Positions 1-5,127 of a DNA stretch of 5,642 nt are shown here, piece after piece. Each line of letters starts with the position of its first letter. Position 1 is the stretch's first letter. Origin of the DNA: an uncultured Bacteroidia bacterium. GTDB lineage: Bacteria; Bacteroidota; Bacteroidia; Bacteroidales; UBA932. The notes beneath the pieces are model-generated. The model saw nothing but the letters and a program-made list of their open reading frames with translations. It was not told where the DNA came from and searched no databases. The stretch covers positions 1 to 5,642 of the forward strand of contig CACXHG010000170.1 in NCBI GenBank assembly GCA_902767355.1, in the 5' to 3' direction. The position numbers and the translations under genes were made by a program.

Positions 1-487
1 CTGCCTTGGGGGTGAGGGCCGCCACGGAGTCGATCACGATGATGTCGATGGCGCCGCTGCGGATCAGGTTGTCGGCAATCTCCAGGGCCTGCTCGCCGTT
101 GTCGGGCTGCGAAATGAGCAGGGTATCCACGTTCACGCCCAGATTCTTGGCATAAACGCGGTCGAAAGCATGCTCGGCATCGATGATGGCGGCGATGCCT
201 CCCGCCTTCTGGGCTTCTGCGATGGCGTGTATCGCCAGGGTGGTCTTACCGCTGGACTCGGGTCCGTAAATCTCGATCACGCGGCCGCGGGGATATCCTC
301 CGATACCCAGGGCATGGTCCAGTGCGATAGAACCTGAAGGAATAACAGAAACAGCGCTATCGGGCTGGTCTCCCAACGTCATAATAGAGCCCTTGCCATA
401 ATCCTTTTCGATTTTCGAAATGGTTGCCTTCAACGCTTTCAGCTTCTCCTCGTTTGACACGGCTTGATTCATCTCTTCTTTAGCCAT
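1..487 (-). CDS. recA: RecA recombinase, N-terminal part (gene runs off the left edge)
   Basis: RecA is the cytoplasmic ATP-dependent recombinase that coats single-stranded DNA and drives strand exchange in homologous repair. The first 162 residues are visible, starting MAKEEMNQAV at the ATG complementary to 485-487. The core shows the Walker A loop GPESSGKT (residues 75-82, Lys81 and Thr82 contacting ATP), the catalytic-Glu segment DAEHAFD (Glu105), the SQPDNGEQALE segment (about 126-136) that senses nucleotide, and the Walker B strand IIVIDSVAAL (Asp153). The frame is intact to the edge; the DNA-binding L1/L2 loops and C-terminal domain lie outside the window. No SD sequence precedes the start, as is usual in Bacteroidota. 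A second Met at residue 6 is a possible but less likely start. The gene follows the LOG gene by 31 bases on the same strand, so co-transcription is likely. Isoleucine codons strongly favour ATC, fitting high expression. Identity is essentially certain. Confidence 0.98.
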   Translation of the reverse strand, partial: MAKEEMNQAVSNEEKLKALKATISKIEKDYGKGSIMTLGDQPDSAVSVIPSGSIALDHALGIGGYPRGRVIEIYGPESSGKTTLAIHAIAEAQKAGGIAAIIDAEHAFDRVYAKNLGVNVDTLLISQPDNGEQALEIADNLIRSGAIDIIVIDSVAALTPKA

Positions 488-518
488 AATAGTTTGTGTT
501 TCAAGTTAATAATTATTG
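488..518 (-). other. Short AT-rich spacer between the LOG gene and recA
   Basis: This is the only gap between the LOG stop codon and the recA start. It is very AT-rich and contains the perfect 10-base palindrome AATAATTATT at 508-517. No TAnnTTTG element, SD sequence or stable hairpin with a U-tract was found. It could hold an internal recA promoter or operator, but the palindrome is pure A/T and may be chance. I therefore infer that recA is mainly read through from the LOG gene. Confidence 0.25.
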
Positions 519-1226
519 TTAAAAATTAGGTTTGGGTGCATATTTGTTATAGAATTCGGATATGATGGCCACGGCCTCGTCCACGGTGTCCACCACATGG
601 TAGATGTCAAAGTCCTCCGGGCTTATCATGTGGTTGGTAATGAGGGTGTTGTGGAACCAGTCCAGCAGGCCCTGCCAGTAGTCCCTGCCATAGAGTATCA
701 CGGGGAAGGACACCAGTTTGTCGGTCTGGATCAGGGTGAGCGCCTCGCTCAGCTCGTCCAGGGTGCCGAAACCGCCAGGCATGGCGATATAGCCCTGCGC
801 ATATTTCATGAAAATGGTCTTGCGCACGAAAAAGTAGTCGTAGTTGATGAGCTTGTCGGTGTCTATGAAAGGGTTGGAAGACTGCTCGAATGGCAGGTTG
901 ATATTGAGGCCCACGCTGGCCCCGCCGCCCTCCTTGGCACCCTTGTTGCCGGCTTCCATGATGCCGGGGCCGCCGCCGGTGATGATGCCGAAGCCCAGCT
1001 CGGTGAGCTTGCGGGCGATCTCTACTGCATCCTTGTAGTATTTGTCTTCCGGCCTGGTGCGGGCGCTGCCGAAAATGGCCACGCAGGGGCCTACCTCGGC
1101 CAGTTTTTCGAAACTCTGCACAAACTCGGCCATTATCTTGAACACGGACCAGCTGCTGGTGGTCTTTACGTCGTTCCACCACTTGCGGCGGAAACTGCGC
1201 CTGATTATCTCTTCGTCGTTTGTCAT
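519..1226 (-). CDS. LOG-family (TIGR00730-type) Rossmann-fold protein, putative nucleotide phosphoribohydrolase
   Basis: The protein is 235 residues long, cytoplasmic, with no signal peptide or membrane segment. It carries the family hallmarks: IFGSAR near residues 51-56, the glycine-rich GGGPGIMEA (84-92), the FFVRK segment (132-136), and the signature PGGFGTLDE (150-158), whose Glu158 is the expected catalytic residue. LOG proteins, often mis-annotated as lysine decarboxylases, cleave the N-glycosidic bond of nucleoside 5'-monophosphates such as AMP or cytokinin nucleotides; the substrate here cannot be read from sequence. The N-terminal helix region (about 1-45, with DSW-like SSWSVFKIMAEFV) marks the longer LOG subtype common in Bacteroidota. 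The start MTNDEE at 1224-1226 fits the family. An in-frame ATG at 1242-1244 (MIKFAS) would add six residues. The open frame continues far upstream antisense to rlmN, but that is a GC-driven artefact. The gene lies upstream of recA on the same strand. Confidence 0.93.
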   Translation of the reverse strand: MTNDEEIIRRSFRRKWWNDVKTTSSWSVFKIMAEFVQSFEKLAEVGPCVAIFGSARTRPEDKYYKDAVEIARKLTELGFGIITGGGPGIMEAGNKGAKEGGGASVGLNINLPFEQSSNPFIDTDKLINYDYFFVRKTIFMKYAQGYIAMPGGFGTLDELSEALTLIQTDKLVSFPVILYGRDYWQGLLDWFHNTLITNHMISPEDFDIYHVVDTVDEAVAIISEFYNKYAPKPNF

Positions 1227-1231
1227 AGATG

Positions 1232-1239
1232 CAAACTTA
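1232..1239 (-). promoter_or_regulatory. Possible Bacteroidota -7 element for the LOG-recA unit
   Basis: The minus strand reads TAAGTTTG, an exact match to the TAnnTTTG -7 consensus of Bacteroides housekeeping sigma. A TTTG lies 24 bases further upstream on that strand (1264-1267), longer than the usual spacing of about 19-21. Transcription would start almost at the LOG ATG (1226), making the message nearly leaderless. This makes the element doubtful. The real promoter could be elsewhere in the spacer or inside rlmN. Confidence 0.25.
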
Positions 1240-1253
1240 ATCATTTTTCTTAG

Positions 1254-1261
1254 TATTTTTG
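1254..1261 (+). promoter_or_regulatory. Possible Bacteroidota -7 element for the rlmN-prfB unit
   Basis: TATTTTTG matches the TAnnTTTG -7 consensus exactly and lies 16 bases before the rlmN ATG. It predicts a transcript start near 1265-1268 and a leader of only about 10-13 bases. No good -33 TTTG is found at the usual distance, which lowers confidence. The region is AT-rich, so a chance match is possible. Confidence 0.38.
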
Positions 1262-1268
1262 CGCAAAA
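1257..1268. repeat. 12-base perfect palindrome in the divergent promoter spacer
   Basis: TTTTGCGCAAAA is a perfect inverted repeat centred between 1262 and 1263. It overlaps the last bases of the plus-strand -7 candidate and sits between the two divergent gene starts. Its position suits an operator able to affect both directions. It is short, and no regulator gene is present in the window, so a binding function is only inferred. Confidence 0.35.
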
Positions 1269-1277
1269 CTTGACAAA

Positions 1278-2297
1278 ATGGCGCAATTTCTTTTGGGGAT
1301 GACTTTGGCAGAACTCGGGGCTGTTTGTACAGAGCTGGGAATGAAGCCTTTCGTGGCTAAGCAGATAGCCGACTGGCTCTACAAAAAGCGCGTCGGCGCC
1401 ATAGAGCAGATGAGCAATCTGTCCAAGGACAACCGCGCCCGGCTGGCCGCGCACTATGAGGTCGGCCGCAAAGCGCCCGCCCAGGTGATGACCTCCCGCG
1501 ACGGCACGCGAAAATATGCCTTCGAGGCGGTGGCCCCCGGGCAGTACATAGAGACCGTGATGATTCCCGACCGCGACCGCGCCACCCTGTGCGTGTCTTC
1601 GCAGGCCGGCTGCAAGATGGGCTGCGTGTTCTGCATGACGGGCCGCCAGGGCTTCCACGGCAACCTGACCAGTCGCGAGATCATCTCCCAGTTTATGGAT
1701 GTGGAAGAGTCCGAGGCACTTACCAATGCCGTGTTCATGGGCATGGGCGAGCCGCTGGACAACTGGGACAATGTGAAGAAGGCCATCGAAATCCTCACCG
1801 CCGACTGGGGCTTCGGCTGGAGTCCCAAGCGCATAACCCTCTCTACCATCGGAGATCTGGCCACGCTCAAGGATTTTCTGGACAGCACCCAGTGCCACCT
1901 TGCGGTGAGCCTGCACAACCCCTTCCACGACGAGCGGCAGAAGTTGATGCCTGTGGAGAACCGCTACCGGCTGGAAGAGGTCCTGAAACTCATCCGGCAA
2001 TACGATTTCACCGGGCAGCGCAGGGTGACATTCGAATACATAATGTTTGCCGGCGTCAACGACACCAAGCGCCACAGCGATGCACTGGCAAGGCTTTTGC
2101 GGGGCCTGGAATGCCGGGTGAACCTGATCCGTTTCCATAAAATACCGGACAGTCCCCTGTCCAGCGGCGGCGAAGCCCTGATCGAGGCTTTCCGCAGCCG
2201 CCTGGAGGCCGCAGGTGTGAATACCACCATAAGGGCTTCCCGGGGAGAAGATATAATGGCGGCCTGCGGCCTGCTTGCAGGGAAAAACAGAAATTGA
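1278..2297 (+). CDS. rlmN: RlmN, dual-specificity 23S rRNA/tRNA adenine-C2 methyltransferase
   Basis: RlmN is a cytoplasmic radical-SAM enzyme that makes 2-methyladenosine at A2503 of 23S rRNA and at A37 of some tRNAs, tuning decoding and peptidyl-transferase function. The 339-residue product is near full family length. An N-terminal helical RNA-binding region (about 1-90) leads into the radical-SAM barrel. The 4Fe-4S ligands are in the CxxxCxxC motif CKMGCVFC (Cys112, Cys116, Cys119), preceded by TLCVSSQAGC. The SAM-binding GMGEPLDNW follows at 155-163, then ITLSTIG, HLAVSLHNP and EYIMFAGVND. The conserved C-terminal SRGEDIMAACG supplies Cys330, the methyl-carrying cysteine. All key residues are present. 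The start gives a good family N-terminus; Met8 at 1299 is a less likely alternative. A-rich bases precede the ATG with no SD. The TGA stop is only five bases before the next ATG, so translation of the patatin gene may be coupled. Confidence 0.97.
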   Translation: MAQFLLGMTLAELGAVCTELGMKPFVAKQIADWLYKKRVGAIEQMSNLSKDNRARLAAHYEVGRKAPAQVMTSRDGTRKYAFEAVAPGQYIETVMIPDRDRATLCVSSQAGCKMGCVFCMTGRQGFHGNLTSREIISQFMDVEESEALTNAVFMGMGEPLDNWDNVKKAIEILTADWGFGWSPKRITLSTIGDLATLKDFLDSTQCHLAVSLHNPFHDERQKLMPVENRYRLEEVLKLIRQYDFTGQRRVTFEYIMFAGVNDTKRHSDALARLLRGLECRVNLIRFHKIPDSPLSSGGEALIEAFRSRLEAAGVNTTIRASRGEDIMAACGLLAGKNRN

Positions 2298-2302
2298 GAG
2301 AC

Positions 2303-4645
2303 ATGAAGCGTTTTACAGCATTTATTCTGTTGATTATGATGACTTTTGCCGCGTATGCGCAGCGGCCCAAGGTGGCTGTGGTGCTCTGCGGCGGCGGTGC
2401 CAAGGGCGCGGCGCACATAGGCGTGCTCAAGGTGCTGGAAGAGTATGACATTCCCATCGATATGATTGCCGGCACCAGCATGGGCGCCCTTATCGGCGGA
2501 CTGTATGCGGTCGGGCATCCGGTGGCGGAGATAGATTCGCTGGTGACGCACCAGGACTGGAACTATGTGATGATGGGCGAGCCCCGGCGGGAAGAGATCT
2601 CCTATGAGAAGAAGACCAACGATGCCAAGTATCTGATACAGATACCTTTCGGTATAGATTTGGAAGAGGCCTTGAGCCGTCTGTCAAAAGGCGGGGACAG
2701 CCTCAAGCTGAATCTTCCCCTGCCGCAGCGGCCCTCTCCGGGTCACGACCTCTTCCGCTTTGCTCCGGAGGGCGGCGCGAAAGGCATGCTGCCGCTGGGT
2801 CTGCTGGCGGGTCAGAACGTGTATAACCTGATATCCGACCTGACGGTGGGCTACCACGACGCCTGCGATTTTTCGCAGCTGCCGACACCCTTCGCCTGCG
2901 TGGCCGTGGACCTTGTCTCCGGCAAGGAAGTGGTCTTTGACAAGGGCATACTGCCGGTAGCGATGCGGGCCTCGATGTCCATCCCGGGCGTGTTCGCACC
3001 CGTCAAGACCGACAATATGGTGCTGGTGGACGGCGGCCTCAGGAACAATTATCCCGTGGACGTGGCCCGGGCAATGGGCGCGGACATCGTGATAGGCGTG
3101 AAACTGCCCAGCCAGAACGAAAATGCCAACCTGGACGATGTCTCTGGTATGCTTGGCAAGCTGCTCACGGTGACTATGACGGTCAAGACCGAGGACGCCA
3201 TTGCCGACACGGACATACTCATCCAGCCGCCCATCGACGACTACGGCACCATGAGTTTCGACAACGACGCTCTGCGCCAGTTGATTACCAATGGCGAGAA
3301 TGCCACCAGGGCAATCGCCCCGCGCCTGATGGAACTTAAAAAATACCTTCAGGAGAAAGAAGCCGAGCATGCCGAAACCTTCGTGGGCCCTATGCCGGCC
3401 GAGCGCAAACCGGTGAGGGCGACCAGCCTGAACGACACCATCACCCTGGCTTCCATCCGTTTTGTCGGCATCAATCCAAAGGACGAGGAATACATTCGCC
3501 GCCGCTTCAATATCCGCGAGGGCGACCGCATCTCCATTCAGGACATAGAGGCCGCCGCCAGCGAGCTATATGCTACCAAGGCCTATACCTCGGTGGTTTA
3601 TTCCCTCGGCGGCCAGGCGTCGCCTTTCGATCTGACGATGACCCTGGTGCCCAACCGCAACAACCGTCTTGGGCTGGGTCTGAGGTTCGACACCGAAGAG
3701 ATTTCTTCGCTGCTGCTGGACGTAGGCTTCAACGAGAACACCCTCTACGGGCACCGAGTCTCGCTGTCGGCCCGGCTGGCCAACTATTACCAGCTCGGGG
3801 CGGGATATGCCTATCTCGGCCCGGGTATGACGCGCTTCGATGCTTCTTACAAGTTCCGGCACGGGGGCATGCCGCTGGCCGGCGACATCGGCGGCCGCTA
3901 CGCCTCCCTGGACTACCTGCAGAACAGTTTCGCGCTGGCCCTGTCCACCGGGCATTTGCGCAAGTTGAGCGTTCAGGCCGGGCTCCGGGGCGATATCTAC
4001 TACTATCGCACAGACCTGGCGCTGCCGCAGATTCCGGACACATACAGCACCGACGACGGTCGTAGCGCCTTCTTCGGACCTTTTGTGAAGATAGGCCTGG
4101 ACAATCTGGACAACGCCTGGTTCCCCAGCAGGGGCCTTAAGTTCAATGCCGACGCGGCCTATATTTCCGATTTGATGTCCCGCGGCAAGTATTCTCCCTT
4201 TGTGGATGCCGGCGCGTCCTTCAAGTGGGCTATCCCTATGGGACAGAAGTTCACGTTTTCGCCTTTTGTCAGGGCCAGGGCCTTGCTTGGCAGCGATCTG
4301 CCGGTGGTCATGGCCAACTGCATAGGCGGCGCGCAGCCCGGCCGCTACACCGAGCATCAGATGCAGTTCTACGGCACCACCGGCCTTATGGCAGCCGAGC
4401 CCCTGCTGGCGGCGGCGGGCGCCGACCTGCGCTACAATTTTTACAAGAGCCACTATCTGATGCTGGGCGGCAACTATGCCAAGAACGGACGTGACCTCCA
4501 AGCCTTCGTGCAAGACGGCGGGATGACCGGCATCCGGCTCGGCTATGCCTACGACTTTGTCCTGGGTCCCCTGGAGTTCGACCTGAACTGGAACAGCGCC
4601 AACCGCCGCCTGGGCGCCTACCTGAGCCTCGGATTCTGGTTTTAA
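2303..4645 (+). CDS. Secreted patatin-like phospholipase fused to POTRA and Omp85-type outer-membrane barrel
   Basis: The 780-residue product has a signal peptide (KR then hydrophobic FTAFILLIMMTFAA, likely cleavage AYA|Q at 19/20). A patatin domain spans roughly 23-345. It shows the oxyanion-hole GGGAKGAAHIG (30-40), the nucleophile motif GTSMG (Ser59), and the catalytic-dyad DGG (Asp243) within LVDGGLRNNYPVDVAR. A POTRA-like segment follows (about 380-450, ASIRFVGINPKDEEYIRRRF), then a beta-rich barrel (about 455-780) ending in LGFWF with a terminal Phe, typical of outer-membrane proteins. This order resembles PlpD/FplA type Vd autotransporters: a lipase anchored to, or passed through, its own barrel. 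The likely role is acyl-ester hydrolysis of phospholipids at the outer membrane or cell surface; the substrate is not known. Residues about 118-160 look like an added loop. The start is the ATG at 2303; a TTG at 2294 overlapping the rlmN stop is unlikely. The gene lies between rlmN and recX in a tight rightward set. Confidence 0.93.
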   Translation: MKRFTAFILLIMMTFAAYAQRPKVAVVLCGGGAKGAAHIGVLKVLEEYDIPIDMIAGTSMGALIGGLYAVGHPVAEIDSLVTHQDWNYVMMGEPRREEISYEKKTNDAKYLIQIPFGIDLEEALSRLSKGGDSLKLNLPLPQRPSPGHDLFRFAPEGGAKGMLPLGLLAGQNVYNLISDLTVGYHDACDFSQLPTPFACVAVDLVSGKEVVFDKGILPVAMRASMSIPGVFAPVKTDNMVLVDGGLRNNYPVDVARAMGADIVIGVKLPSQNENANLDDVSGMLGKLLTVTMTVKTEDAIADTDILIQPPIDDYGTMSFDNDALRQLITNGENATRAIAPRLMELKKYLQEKEAEHAETFVGPMPAERKPVRATSLNDTITLASIRFVGINPKDEEYIRRRFNIREGDRISIQDIEAAASELYATKAYTSVVYSLGGQASPFDLTMTLVPNRNNRLGLGLRFDTEEISSLLLDVGFNENTLYGHRVSLSARLANYYQLGAGYAYLGPGMTRFDASYKFRHGGMPLAGDIGGRYASLDYLQNSFALALSTGHLRKLSVQAGLRGDIYYYRTDLALPQIPDTYSTDDGRSAFFGPFVKIGLDNLDNAWFPSRGLKFNADAAYISDLMSRGKYSPFVDAGASFKWAIPMGQKFTFSPFVRARALLGSDLPVVMANCIGGAQPGRYTEHQMQFYGTTGLMAAEPLLAAAGADLRYNFYKSHYLMLGGNYAKNGRDLQAFVQDGGMTGIRLGYAYDFVLGPLEFDLNWNSANRRLGAYLSLGFWF

Positions 4646-4665
4646 GCAGTAAACGTCGGTGGCGG

Positions 4666-5127
4666 ATGGAAAGGGATAAGATATACAGCCGCATGGCCAA
4701 GCTCTGCAGCGCCAGGGAGTACTGCCGCAGCGAGATAGCGCGCAAGATAGAGGCCCTCAAGGGCGAGGATGCTATTGACACGCAAGCGATAATTTCGCAA
4801 CTTTGCGAGGATAAATATATAGACGAGAAAAGGTATGCGGCTTTTTTTGCGCGCGACAAAAGTGCGCTGCAAGGCTGGGGAGAGCAGAAGATACGCTATT
4901 CCCTTGCGGCAAAGGGCCTTGAGCGCGAAGCTATAGATTACGGCCTGGAGCAGATAGATGCGGCGCGGGCCCAGGGCAAGATGGAGAGCGTGCTTGCAGC
5001 AAAGATGCGTACAATTAAAGGCGACGGGCAGCAGGAGTTTGTAAAGCTGCTCAAGTTCGGCACCGGCCGCGGCTACTCGTATAACCAAATAAAGGCATTT
5101 TATGATAACTACAGACGAGGTAAATAA
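4666..5127 (+). CDS. recX: RecX, modulator of RecA
   Basis: RecX binds the groove of RecA filaments and in most studied bacteria limits their extension and ATPase and strand-exchange activity. The 153-residue product is helical with no export signal. It shows the three tandem three-helix units of the family: LCSAREYCRSEIARKI (13-28), the best-conserved YIDEKRYAAFFARDK (51-65) with WGEQKIRYSLAAKGL (71-85), and a final unit ending FGTGRGYSYNQIKAFYDNY (131-149). Length is in the usual range. The start at 4666 gives a normal N-terminus; Met10 (MAKLC) would trim the first helix. The gene starts 20 bases after the patatin gene with no terminator between, and its last 26 bases overlap the start of prfB in another frame. 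Isoleucine codons are mostly ATA (9 of 12, no ATC), unlike recA, consistent with low expression. Unusually for the pair, recA lies on the opposite strand about 4.2 kb away rather than next door. Confidence 0.92.
   Translation: MERDKIYSRMAKLCSAREYCRSEIARKIEALKGEDAIDTQAIISQLCEDKYIDEKRYAAFFARDKSALQGWGEQKIRYSLAAKGLEREAIDYGLEQIDAARAQGKMESVLAAKMRTIKGDGQQEFVKLLKFGTGRGYSYNQIKAFYDNYRRGK

Noticed and set aside
516..1253. Plus-strand open frame of about 245 codons antisense to the LOG gene
   Set aside because: Low-complexity, His/Val/Gly-rich translation with no recognisable motif; a mirror of a strongly supported gene.
1227..2138. Long minus-strand open frame extending the LOG gene upstream through all of rlmN's middle
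   Set aside because: It has no LOG homology, lies antisense to a clearly conserved gene, and is explained by GC-rich codon positions leaving few stops.
2294..2305. TTG start for the patatin gene overlapping the rlmN stop
   Set aside because: It would add only three residues (MRD) before a perfectly normal ATG and signal peptide at 2303.
3566..4513. Long minus-strand open frame inside the patatin-barrel gene
   Set aside because: Antisense shadow of a clear barrel domain, with no family signature.
4646..4665. Terminator or promoter between the patatin gene and recX
   Set aside because: The 20-base gap has no hairpin with U-tract and no TAnnTTTG element.
4842..4848. Run of seven T in recX as a slippage or phase-variation site
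   Set aside because: It encodes the expected Phe-Phe in the conserved YAAFFARDK segment, and the frame is intact on both sides; there is no sign of a second product.
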